The notes beneath the pieces are model-generated. The model had not been told where the DNA came from and made no database searches. It worked only from the letters and a program-made list of their open reading frames with translations. This document shows, piece by piece, positions 8,206-15,359 of a stretch of 64,000 bases of DNA. The position numbers were made by a program, and so were the translations under genes. Source of the stretch: Spongisporangium articulatum (lineage in GTDB: Bacteria; Actinomycetota; Actinomycetes; Actinomycetales; Kineosporiaceae); assembly GCF_044465595.1 (NCBI RefSeq), contig NZ_JBITLV010000006.1, positions 310,001 to 374,000 of the forward strand, read 5' to 3'. The first letter of the stretch is position 1. Each line of letters begins with the position of its first letter.

Positions 8206-8556
8206 ATGAGCGAGCGGAGCATGCGGGGGACGCGGCTGGGATCCTCGAGCCTGGAGTCCGAGACCGGGATCCAGATGGCCGAACGTCAGGACATCACCTA
8301 CCACTGCCCCAACGGGCACGTGATCGTGGTGCCGATGTCGATCGAGGCCGACGTACCGGCGCTGTGGGAGTGCCGGTGCGGCGAGACCGCCCTGCGCGAG
8401 GACACCGACCGGCCGGAGCCCAAGGCCACCAAGCCGGCCCGGACGCACTGGGACATGTTGATGGAGCGCCGGACCACCGCCGAACTGCAGCTGCTGCTCG
8501 ACGAGCGGCTGGAGCTGCTGCGTTCCGGGCGGCTGAACGGCCGCCGCTCCGCCTGA
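8206..8556 (+). CDS. rbpA: RNA polymerase-binding protein RbpA
   Basis: A 116-residue actinobacterial transcription factor that binds RNA polymerase and the principal sigma factor and stabilises open promoter complexes. The N-terminal tail MSERSMRGTRLGSSS is characteristic. A zinc-ribbon-like core follows (YHCPNGHVIVVPM then WECRCGETAL), then the basic linker and the sigma-interacting helix (RTHWDMLMERRTTAELQLLL). Length is typical. It is preceded by a SigR-like promoter and followed by a strong bidirectional terminator shared with the convergent fxsA. Confidence 0.96.
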   Translation: MSERSMRGTRLGSSSLESETGIQMAERQDITYHCPNGHVIVVPMSIEADVPALWECRCGETALREDTDRPEPKATKPARTHWDMLMERRTTAELQLLLDERLELLRSGRLNGRRSA

Positions 8557-8585
8557 ACGCAGTAGGCGAGCGCGGTTACCCGTCC

Positions 8586-8618
8586 TCGAGGCCGGCCCCC
8601 ACCGGGGGCCGGCCTCGA
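8586..8618. terminator. Bidirectional terminator between rbpA and fxsA
   Basis: A perfect 15-bp GC-rich stem (8586-8600 with 8604-8618) closes on the three-base loop ACC. Arms read TCGAGGCCGGCCCCC and its exact complement. It lies between two convergent genes and can terminate both. No long U-tract is present, as is usual in high-GC actinobacteria. Confidence 0.8.
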
Positions 8619-8625
8619 CGCGTCG

Positions 8626-9108
8626 TCAGCGGTCGTCGTCCACGATCTCGCCCCGGACCACCGGACCCGACGCCGGACCCGCGCCCGGCCCGCCCATCGG
8701 CCCGCCCATCGGCCCGCCCATCGGCCCGCCCATCGGCCCGCCCATCGGCCCGGTCATCAGGGCCATCCGCTCGACCAGCCGCTCCAGCGGCCGCCGCACC
8801 AGTGACCGGGTCGGCGGGAACAGGACGGCCAGCGCCAGCACGTCGCTGACGAAGCCCGGGAAGATCAGCAGCACGCCCGCCAGCAGGATGAGCGCCGCGT
8901 CGGCGGCCTCCCGGGACGGCGTCAGCCCCTCCGCGGCCCGCCGGCGCACCCGCGACCAGGCGTTGGCCCCGGCCCGCCGGACCACGGCCACGCCGAGCAC
9001 GACGCCGAGCGCCAGGGCCAACAGCGTCAGGCCGGGGCCGATCAGGCGGCCCACCTCGAGGATCCCGGCCAGCTCGACCACCGGAACCAGCAGCAGCCCG
9101 GCGAGCAC
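8626..9108 (-). CDS. fxsA: FxsA family membrane protein
   Basis: A 160-residue cytoplasmic membrane protein of the FxsA family. In E. coli, FxsA overexpression relieves F-plasmid exclusion of phage T7; the native role is unknown. Two hydrophobic regions are seen (LAGLLLVPVVELAGILEVG and LILLAGVLLIFPGFVSDVL), the second holding the conserved GxLLIxPGFxSD signature. No ATG lies near the family N-terminus; GTG 9108 has GGGGACGACGG before it. It follows the mannosyltransferase gene on the same strand, 29 bases apart. The C-terminus carries an unusual GPMG repeat. Confidence 0.85.
   Translation of the reverse strand: MLAGLLLVPVVELAGILEVGRLIGPGLTLLALALGVVLGVAVVRRAGANAWSRVRRRAAEGLTPSREAADAALILLAGVLLIFPGFVSDVLALAVLFPPTRSLVRRPLERLVERMALMTGPMGGPMGGPMGGPMGGPMGGPGAGPASGPVVRGEIVDDDR
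8687..8758. repeat. Six 12-bp tandem repeats in fxsA (GPMG repeat)
   Basis: The unit GGCCCGCCCATC occurs five times without change from 8687 and a sixth time with one transversion, in phase with the gene. It encodes (GPMG)n on the minus strand near the FxsA C-terminus. A 12-bp unit keeps the frame, so copy number can change without disrupting the protein. Confidence 0.9.
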
Positions 9109-9137
9109 CCGTCGTCCCCGCCGGCCGCGCCGGGCGG

Positions 9138-9902
9138 TCAGCCTTTCCGGCGGACCAGCCCACTCACCTGCTGGGCCCGGCGTGCCGCGCCCCACACGGT
9201 CACCCGCCACAGCGCCTCCATGATGATCGCCCGGCTCATCTTGCTGGAGCCGTGTTCCCGTTCAACGAACGTGATGGGCACTTCGTCCACGCGTAACCCG
9301 GCCTGGATCGCGCGGAAGGCCAGGTCGACCTGGAAGCAGTAACCCTGCGACGAGACTTCCTGCAGGCCGAGCTTCTCCAGCGCGCTGGCCCGGAAGGCCC
9401 GGTAGCCGCCGGTCGCGTCGTGCACGCCGATACCCATCGCGATCCGGGCGTACGTGTTGGCGCCGCGGCTGAGGAACTCACGGGACTTGGGCCAGTTCAC
9501 GACCGAGCCGCCCGGCACGTACCGCGACCCGAGCACCAGGTCGGCGCCGGCGCCGATCGCGGCCAGCAGGTCGGGCAGCTGCTCCGGGGGGTGGGAACCG
9601 TCGGCGTCCATCTCGACCAGGACGTCGTACCCACGCGACAGGCCCCAGGCGAACCCGGCCAGGTAGGCGGCCCCGAGGCCCTGCTTGCCGGGCCGGTGCA
9701 GCACGTGGACCTGCTGGTCGTCGGCCGCCAGCTCGTCGGCCAGGGCTCCGGTCCCGTCGGGGCTGTTGTCGTCGGCGACCAGGATGTCGGCCGCGGGGAC
9801 GGCGGCCCGCACCCGGCCGATGATGATCGGCAGGCTCTCGAGCTCGTTGTAGGTCGGGACGACCACGAGCACCCGGCCCACTGTCGGCTGCCCGTCGCTC
9901 AT
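9138..9902 (-). CDS. ppm: Polyprenol monophosphomannose synthase (Ppm/DPM1 type)
   Basis: A 254-residue GT2 glycosyltransferase that moves mannose from GDP-mannose to polyprenyl phosphate, the donor for lipoglycan and protein mannosylation. Visible are VVVPTYNE (nucleotide-binding strand), DILVADDNSPDGTG, and the metal motif EMDADGSHPPEQ. No membrane domain is attached, so this is the soluble catalytic type. The apolipoprotein N-acyltransferase gene is directly upstream on the same strand; in M. tuberculosis the two activities are fused in Ppm1. Here they are separate genes 54 bases apart. Confidence 0.93.
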   Translation of the reverse strand: MSDGQPTVGRVLVVVPTYNELESLPIIIGRVRAAVPAADILVADDNSPDGTGALADELAADDQQVHVLHRPGKQGLGAAYLAGFAWGLSRGYDVLVEMDADGSHPPEQLPDLLAAIGAGADLVLGSRYVPGGSVVNWPKSREFLSRGANTYARIAMGIGVHDATGGYRAFRASALEKLGLQEVSSQGYCFQVDLAFRAIQAGLRVDEVPITFVEREHGSSKMSRAIIMEALWRVTVWGAARRAQQVSGLVRRKG

Positions 9903-9956
9903 ACCGTCGTCCAGACCCCTCCGTCATACGGTGCACTTCCCGTGCCCCGGGAAAAC

Positions 9957-11606
9957 CTACACACCGGCGGTCCTCGCGCCGACCCGGCCCTCGCCGTCCC
10001 GCTCGGGGGCCGCGGACCCGACCGCGGACCCGGCCGACGCCCCCGTGCGCCCGGTCCGCCAGGCGCCGGCCAGCAACAGTAGGGCGACCCCGGCGAAGAG
10101 CACCTCGGGCAGCGCCCCCAACCGCGTGGCGAGCGTCTGAGAGTGCCGCAGCGGGACCTGGGCCTGCAAGACGCTTCGGGTGAAATGGCCTGAGCGCTGG
10201 ACGATCCGGCCGTCCGGTTCGATGATCGCGCTGACCCCGACGGTCGAGACGTGCACGACGGCCCGACCCGACTCGATCGCCCGCAGCTTCGACATGGCCA
10301 GCTGCTGGACGCTCTCGTCCGTGTACCCGAACGTCGCGTTGTTGGTCTGGACGACGAGCAGTTGGGCGCCCTGGGCGACGGTGTCGCGCACCAGGCCGTC
10401 GTAGGCGACCTCGAAGCAGATCACGTCACCGATCCGGGCCGGGCCGAGCTGGAGGACCCCGGACTTCTTCCCGGCGACGAAGTCGGCCCGGACCAGGTCG
10501 ACCTTGTCGCTGAAGTGCCGGAAGAACGAGCGGTAAGGGATGTACTCGCCGAACGGCACCGGGTGCTGCTTCAGGTACGAGGCGCCCGGGCCGGACGACG
10601 TCCACACGATCCCGGCGTTGCTGAGCGTGCCGTCGTCGTTCTGCAGGACCGCACCGACCAGGGTCGGGACGCCGATCTCGGTCACCGCGTCGTGGATCAC
10701 TGCGGCCGCGTCGGGGTTGCGGTACGGGTCGATGTCACTGGAGTTCTCGGGCCACAGCACGATGTCGGGGCGGGCCGCCTTGCCCTGGGCGACCTCCTCG
10801 GCCAGGTGCGCGGTCGTCTTCGCGTGGTTGTCCAGGACGGCGCGACGCTCGGCGTTGAACTCCAACCCGGCCTCGGGGACGTTCCCCTGGATCGCCGCCA
10901 CGTTCACCGTGCCGTCGGCGTCGGTGGCCGTGGGCTGGCCGGACGTCGGCAACGGGACGAGGTAGCCGGCCGCACCGAGCGCCGCCCCGAGCACCACCAG
11001 GCCGGCCGCGGGCACGAGGCGGGCCCCCAGGGAGCTGTTCTGGGCCCGGGCCACGTCGACGACCGCCAGGGCGAGGAGCGCTCCGGTCGCCGCGACGGCC
11101 CAGGTGACCAGTGGCATCCCGCCGAGCGCGGCCAGCGGCGCGTACGGCGAGTAGGCCTGCGAGGCGGCCAGCCGGCCCCACGGGAAACCGCCGAAGGGCA
11201 CACTCCCCCGGAGACTCTCCTGCAGCACCCAGAGGCCACCGGTGGACAGGCAGAGCAGCGGGGCGCGGGTGCGCAGCGTGGCCCCCAACCGCCACGCCAG
11301 CGGGAACAGTGCGGCCATCGGAACCAGGTAGAGCGCCTCGACGGTCGCCAGGGCGAACCACGGCAGCTTGCCGACGTAGACGCCGCTCCACTTCACGTGG
11401 GGCACGAAGAAGGCGAGCCCGAAGAGCAGGCCGCACAGCGCCGCCGTCCGGGCCCGGGCGTCCTTCGTCGCGAGCGTCAGGCCGGCCACGGCCACGGGGG
11501 CCAACGGCCACCACCCGAGCGAGGGGAAGGCGGCGGCGAGCAGGGCGCCGGAGGCGACGGAGAGGGCGAGCCGTCCGAGCCATAGCCGTGTGCCGTCTGC
11601 GCCCAT
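9957..11606 (-). CDS. lnt: Apolipoprotein N-acyltransferase
   Basis: A 549-residue membrane enzyme that N-acylates the lipid-modified cysteine of lipoproteins. Start is ATG 11606 (MGADGTRLWLGR); a TACGCT hexamer ends six bases earlier, which suggests a leaderless transcript. The first 200 residues hold six to seven transmembrane helices. The periplasmic nitrilase domain follows with LWPENSS (catalytic Glu), LKQHPVPFGEYIP (Lys and second Glu) and VICFEVAYDG (catalytic Cys). A last TM helix (EVLFAGVALLLLAGAW) closes the chain. It forms a two-gene unit with ppm. Confidence 0.94.
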   Translation of the reverse strand: MGADGTRLWLGRLALSVASGALLAAAFPSLGWWPLAPVAVAGLTLATKDARARTAALCGLLFGLAFFVPHVKWSGVYVGKLPWFALATVEALYLVPMAALFPLAWRLGATLRTRAPLLCLSTGGLWVLQESLRGSVPFGGFPWGRLAASQAYSPYAPLAALGGMPLVTWAVAATGALLALAVVDVARAQNSSLGARLVPAAGLVVLGAALGAAGYLVPLPTSGQPTATDADGTVNVAAIQGNVPEAGLEFNAERRAVLDNHAKTTAHLAEEVAQGKAARPDIVLWPENSSDIDPYRNPDAAAVIHDAVTEIGVPTLVGAVLQNDDGTLSNAGIVWTSSGPGASYLKQHPVPFGEYIPYRSFFRHFSDKVDLVRADFVAGKKSGVLQLGPARIGDVICFEVAYDGLVRDTVAQGAQLLVVQTNNATFGYTDESVQQLAMSKLRAIESGRAVVHVSTVGVSAIIEPDGRIVQRSGHFTRSVLQAQVPLRHSQTLATRLGALPEVLFAGVALLLLAGAWRTGRTGASAGSAVGSAAPERDGEGRVGARTAGV

Positions 11607-11639
11607 CGGCGAAGCGTACGACAGCGAGATGGGGCCGCG

Positions 11640-11694
11640 GACCCGGCCGAGACCCGACCGGGACCCGACCGAGACCTGACAGGGACCCGACCGG
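11640..11694. repeat. Five tandem 11-bp repeats upstream of lnt
   Basis: Units of GACCCGACCGR follow each other at 11640, 11651, 11662, 11673 and 11684, the fourth with two changes. The array lies about 34-88 bases before the lnt start, just upstream of the predicted -10 (TACGCT). The 11-base period places every unit on the same face of the helix. Confidence 0.75.
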
Positions 11695-12047
11695 GCCCGC
11701 CCAACCCTTCGGACCACCGTCCGACGCACAGGCTGCACGCCGCACGGTGTTGTCTACTGAGCCGGCGGGCCCGGTCAGAGTCCCTGGCCGGTGGCCCCCC
11801 AATGCGTCGCCACCACCCCCACGGCTCTGGCCGCAGCGGAAACGTTAGCCACCCCGCGCGCGGCACCTCAAGTGACCTCCGACCTGCGGCGTTTCACGTC
11901 TTCGCAGGTCAGACGGGACCCTTCCGAGGGACAGCCGCGCTCGTCCGAACGGCGGGTTATCGATGCACCTACGGCGCGTCGGCGCGACAGGTTCGGAGCG
12001 AAACGGGCAAGCCGTCCGCGCCGCCGACGGCCCACAAACGCACCAAG

Positions 12048-12210
12048 GGGCATCGGGCTGTGGAGCCGACCGTCAGGGTGTGGTGGCTGAGAAACCAAAC
12101 CGAAGCGGGCATCGGGCTGTGGAGCCGACCGTCAGGGTGTGGCGGCTGAGAAACCAAACCGAAGCGGGCATCGGATCGGCGACCGTCAGGGTGTCGCCGA
12201 GCCGATGCCC
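12048..12210. repeat. 59-bp tandem repeats with conserved hairpins
   Basis: Two nearly identical 59-base copies start at 12048 and 12107 (one base difference in the aligned stretch), and a third, shortened and diverged, starts at 12166. Each shares the block ACCGTCAGGGTGT. In copies 1 and 2 the flanks AGCC..GGCT fold a short stem whose inner pairs change together. In copy 3 the block is the loop of a larger hairpin. Confidence 0.8.
12166..12210. terminator. Hairpin in third 59-bp repeat, probable amidohydrolase terminator
   Basis: GGGCATCGG (12166-12174) pairs with CCGATGCCC (12202-12210), and after a symmetric 3x3 internal loop GGCGAC (12178-12183) pairs with GTCGCC (12193-12198). The loop is CGTCAGGGT. 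It is 63 bases past the stop of the leftward amidohydrolase gene and could terminate it. Confidence 0.6.
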
Positions 12211-12272
12211 GCGCCCCCCGGCGGTCCACGTGTGCCCCGTCACGAGCCTGTGACCTGGACCACACGATTTGG

Positions 12273-13823
12273 CTACTGAATAGTAACCTCGGCGCGCACC
12301 GCTGTAAAGACTCCCGGAACCGGCATGTCGCCCTCACCGTCGGACGTCAGCAACTCCTCCAGATCGGACTGCGGGCGCCGCCCGATCACGCCCGTCACCG
12401 AGAACTCCTCGGGCATCTCCCAGGCCACGAGGTCGGCCGGGGCCCCGACCCGCGGGACCAGCCCGACGCCCGGCGTGACATGTGCCCGCAGGGCGTCGCC
12501 GAGCGCGATCCGGTGCTCCTCGGTGCCGTGGCGCACGGCGGCCCGCACCGTCTGCCAGGGCGCGAACGGCGTCACCGGACTGTCCGACCCGAAGAGCACC
12601 CGCACCCCGGCCCGAACCATCGACGCGAACGGGTTCAGCCCGGCCGCCCGCTCGGGGCCCAACCGCTGCGCGTACATCCCCTCCGGACCGCCCCAGCGCT
12701 CGTCGAACCCGGGCTGGACGCTGGCGGCCAGCCCGAGGCGGGCCATGGTCTGTACGCCGCGCTCGTCGATCGCCTCGACGTGCTCCACGCGGTGCCCGGC
12801 GTTGCGGATCGAACGCTCCCCCGTGATCGCGGCAGCGGCCTCGAACCCGGCCAGCACGCACGCGACCGCGTCGTCGCCGATCGCGTGGAACCCGGCCTGC
12901 AAGCCGGCCAGGGTGCAGGCCACGACGTGGTCGCGGACCTGCTCCTCGGACAGGTAGCGGTGACCGCGGTGCCCGGGGGCGTCGGCGTAGTCGGAGATCA
13001 GCGCCGCGGTCCGCGACCCGAGGGAACCGTCGGCCATCAGGTCACCGGCCAGCCCGGCCACCGGCCCGAGGCGGGCCACCAGGTCCTGGGCTTGCAGGAC
13101 CGACGTGACCGCCTCGCCGTGATAGCCGACGACCCGGGGCAACCCACCCCCGGTCAGCGACATGGCCCCGCGCAGGTCCTCCTCGGGGGCCACGTGCGGC
13201 GCCGACATCTCGTGCACCTCGGTGATCCCGGCGGCGGCCGCCGCCCGCAGGGCGAGGATCTGCAGCCGGCGCCGCTCGTCGGCGCCGATCGAGTAGCGGG
13301 TCAGTCGCCGGACGACGTGGTGCGCGTCGCGCTCGACCCGCCCGGTGTCGTCCCAGCCGTCCTGAACGGGGGCCCCGGCGCGCTCGGCGAGCGCACTCGA
13401 GACGACGGCCGAGTGGACGTCGACTCGGGCCAGGTAGACCTCTCCCCCGTCGGCGGCGCGGTCGAGCTCCGCGCGGGACGGCGGGCGCTCCTCCGTCAGC
13501 CGCAGCTCGTCCCAGCCGTGTCCGAGCACGGTCCGGCCCCTCCCCGAGCGCGCGGCGGCCGCGACGGCGTCCAGGATCTCGGTCACCGACCGCGCCCCGG
13601 TCAGGTCGAGACCCTCCATCAGGAGCGCGGTCTCGGTCAGGTGGACGTGCGCGTCGACGAAGGCGGGCAGGAGCAGGCGCCCGGCGACGTCGACCGCCGG
13701 CAGATCCTCGACGGCGACCGGTTCGCTGTCGGCCGGGCCGATCCAGGCGACCGTCCCGCCGTCCACGACGAGGGAGGCCAGCCGCCCGTCGAGCAGGCGG
13801 GCGTTGCGCAGCAGCTGTGTCAC
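12273..13823 (-). CDS. Amidohydrolase family protein (YtcJ/AepA-like)
   Basis: A 516-residue metal-dependent hydrolase of the amidohydrolase 3 group. It has the small beta-sandwich at the N-terminus, the metal motif LPAFVDAHVHLTE, further His in HEMSAPH and GFHAIGDDAV, and the catalytic Asp in LFGSDSPVTPFAPW. Substrates in this group vary (exoenzyme regulators, N-substituted formamides, dipeptides), so none is assigned. The first start is GTG 13823, only 56 bases after the Lrp gene on the same strand, inside a set of short direct repeats. Probably co-transcribed with the Lrp gene. Confidence 0.87.
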   Translation of the reverse strand: MTQLLRNARLLDGRLASLVVDGGTVAWIGPADSEPVAVEDLPAVDVAGRLLLPAFVDAHVHLTETALLMEGLDLTGARSVTEILDAVAAAARSGRGRTVLGHGWDELRLTEERPPSRAELDRAADGGEVYLARVDVHSAVVSSALAERAGAPVQDGWDDTGRVERDAHHVVRRLTRYSIGADERRRLQILALRAAAAAGITEVHEMSAPHVAPEEDLRGAMSLTGGGLPRVVGYHGEAVTSVLQAQDLVARLGPVAGLAGDLMADGSLGSRTAALISDYADAPGHRGHRYLSEEQVRDHVVACTLAGLQAGFHAIGDDAVACVLAGFEAAAAITGERSIRNAGHRVEHVEAIDERGVQTMARLGLAASVQPGFDERWGGPEGMYAQRLGPERAAGLNPFASMVRAGVRVLFGSDSPVTPFAPWQTVRAAVRHGTEEHRIALGDALRAHVTPGVGLVPRVGAPADLVAWEMPEEFSVTGVIGRRPQSDLEELLTSDGEGDMPVPGVFTAVRAEVTIQ

Positions 13824-13888
13824 ACCGGCGTTTGTCTCACACCTGGGTTCACACCGGCAAGCGTCACCCCGGCTCGCGTCATACCGGC
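13819..13888. repeat. Five short direct repeats between Lrp gene and amidohydrolase
   Basis: Variants of KTCAYACCGGC occur at 13819, 13836, 13848, 13863 and 13878, the last three at 15-base spacing. The set spans the end of the Lrp gene and the start of the amidohydrolase. It could bind a regulator or be a chance tandem expansion. Confidence 0.5.
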
Positions 13889-14319
13889 AGGGACCGCGCC
13901 TCGAAGGACGTGCTGAGGACGATGGTGGTGCGGGTGGTCACCCCGACGTCGGAGCGGATCCGTCCGAGCAGGAGTTCCAGTGCCGCCGTGTCCCGGGCGC
14001 GCAGCTTGATCAGGTAGCTCTCGTCGCCGGCCACCGAGTAGCAGGCCTCGACCTGCTCGAACTCGGCCAGCAGCTTCGGCAGGCCGTCGTGCGCGGCCGG
14101 GTTGAGCGGGCTGACCGCGACGAACGCGGTCAGCGGCAGGCCGAGGCTGCCGGGGTCCACGTCCGCGTGGTAGCCGCGGATCACCCCGCGTTGCTCCAGC
14201 CGGCGCACGCGCTGGTGGACCGCCGAGGTCGACAGGCCGGTCTGGCGGCCGAGGTCGGTGAAACTCATGCGGCCGTCGGCGGCCAGCAGCCGCAAGATCT
14301 GACGGTCGAGGTCCTCCAC
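13879..14319 (-). CDS. Lrp/AsnC family transcriptional regulator
   Basis: A 146-residue Lrp-type regulator of full length. The N-terminal helix-turn-helix reads ILRLLAADGRMSFTDLGRQT then GLSTSAVHQRVRRLE. The C-terminal RAM effector domain (about 65-140) includes EACYSVAGDESYLIKLRARD. GTG start with TAACCT six bases earlier, consistent with leaderless expression. It precedes the amidohydrolase on the same strand and is divergent from the 5'-3' exonuclease gene. Amino acids or their derivatives are the usual ligands, but none is indicated here. Confidence 0.93.
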   Translation of the reverse strand: MEDLDRQILRLLAADGRMSFTDLGRQTGLSTSAVHQRVRRLEQRGVIRGYHADVDPGSLGLPLTAFVAVSPLNPAAHDGLPKLLAEFEQVEACYSVAGDESYLIKLRARDTAALELLLGRIRSDVGVTTRTTIVLSTSFEARSLPV

Positions 14320-14342
14320 GCGCGAAGGTTATCCGCGCGTTT

Positions 14343-14358
14343 GCTACCAACCAGTAGC
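14343..14358. promoter_or_regulatory. Candidate Lrp operator
   Basis: GCTAC-CAACCA-GTAGC is a perfect inverted repeat with 5-base arms, upstream of the predicted -10 of the Lrp gene in the divergent interval. Lrp/AsnC proteins commonly bind such 15-16 base dyads before their own gene. Confidence 0.45.
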
Positions 14359-14417
14359 CGAATTCGTTACCCACGTCACGTCTGCGACATCCCCCGTGGG
14401 GCTGGCAGGATCGCCGC

Positions 14418-15347
14418 GTGCCCGGACTGATGCTGCTCGACTCGGCCTCGCTGTACTTCCGCTCGTTCTACGGCGTGAAGGGTGAGGTGGTCTCCCCGCA
14501 GGGGGAGCCGGTGAATGCGGTCCGCGGCTTCCTCGACACGATCGCGTACCTGGTCTCGACCCGGCGCCCGGCCCGGTTGGTCTGCTGCTGGGACGAGGAC
14601 TGGCGCCCGGCGTTCCGGGTCGCGGCGATCCCGTCGTACAAGGCGCACCGGGCCACGTTCCCCGGCGGTGACGTCGAGCTGGTGCCGGACGAGCTGGCCC
14701 CACAGATCCCGGTCATCGTGGAGGCGCTGGAGCTGCTCGGCCTGTGCCGGACGGGCGCCGCCGGGTACGAGGCGGACGACGTGATCGGCACCCTGGTCGC
14801 GCAGGAGGTGACGGCGGGGCGCTCGCCCGTGGAGGTGGTCACCGGCGACCGGGACATGTTCCAGGTGGTGGACGACGCCGCGGGCGTCACCGTCGTCTAC
14901 GTGGGCAAGGGGGTGCGCAACGCCGAGGTCGTCGACCAGGCGTGGCTGCGGGCGAAGTACGGGGTGCCCGACGGCCGCGGCTACGCGGACCTGGCCGTGC
15001 TGCGCGGCGACCCGAGCGACGGGCTGCCCGGCGTGGCGGGCATCGGCGAGAAGACCGGGGCCGGGCTGCTGTCCCGGTTCGGGGACCTCGACGGGCTGCT
15101 GGCCGCGGTGGCCGACCCGGCGACGGACCTCTCCCCGGCCCAGCGCCGCAAGCTGGTCGAGGCCGCCGACTACCTGGCCGTGGCGCCCGCGGTGGTACGC
15201 GTGGCGCCGGACGCTCCGGTCGAGGCGACCCTGGACGACGACACGCTGCCCGACACCCCGCCGGACCACACGGCGCTGGTCGCGTTCGCCGAGCGCTGGG
15301 GCCTGAACAGCTCCGTCACCCGGGTCGTGCAGGCCCTGGGCCGCTGA
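14418..15347 (+). CDS. 5'-3' exonuclease (PolA N-terminal domain type)
   Basis: A 309-residue stand-alone flap/5'-3' exonuclease homologous to the N-terminal domain of DNA polymerase I. Acidic metal ligands lie in LLDSASLYFRSFYG, CCWDEDWRP, GYEADDVIGTL and VTGDRDMFQVV, and the helix-hairpin-helix region is LPGVAGIGEKTGAGLL. It would remove RNA primers or flaps during replication and repair. GTG start, with CAGGAT six bases upstream. Its stop is 12 bases from the stop of the convergent helicase gene, leaving no room for a separate terminator. Confidence 0.9.
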   Translation: MPGLMLLDSASLYFRSFYGVKGEVVSPQGEPVNAVRGFLDTIAYLVSTRRPARLVCCWDEDWRPAFRVAAIPSYKAHRATFPGGDVELVPDELAPQIPVIVEALELLGLCRTGAAGYEADDVIGTLVAQEVTAGRSPVEVVTGDRDMFQVVDDAAGVTVVYVGKGVRNAEVVDQAWLRAKYGVPDGRGYADLAVLRGDPSDGLPGVAGIGEKTGAGLLSRFGDLDGLLAAVADPATDLSPAQRRKLVEAADYLAVAPAVVRVAPDAPVEATLDDDTLPDTPPDHTALVAFAERWGLNSSVTRVVQALGR

Positions 15348-15359
15348 CCCACAACCGCG

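Larger units (their letters stand above)
11607..12272. other. Non-coding interval of 666 bases rich in repeats
   Basis: No convincing gene is seen between the lnt start and the amidohydrolase stop; open frames here are short and lack initiation signals. The interval holds an 11-bp array at its lnt end, an 8-bp-arm inverted repeat (GACCTGCG at 11881, CGCAGGTC at 11903) and 59-bp tandem repeats ending in a hairpin. Local base composition includes A-rich stretches such as GAAACCAAACCGAAG, unlike the flanking genes. Confidence 0.7.

Noticed and set aside
12048..12210. CRISPR array
   Set aside because: Only three units, no unique spacers between repeats (units abut), third copy diverged, and no cas genes nearby.
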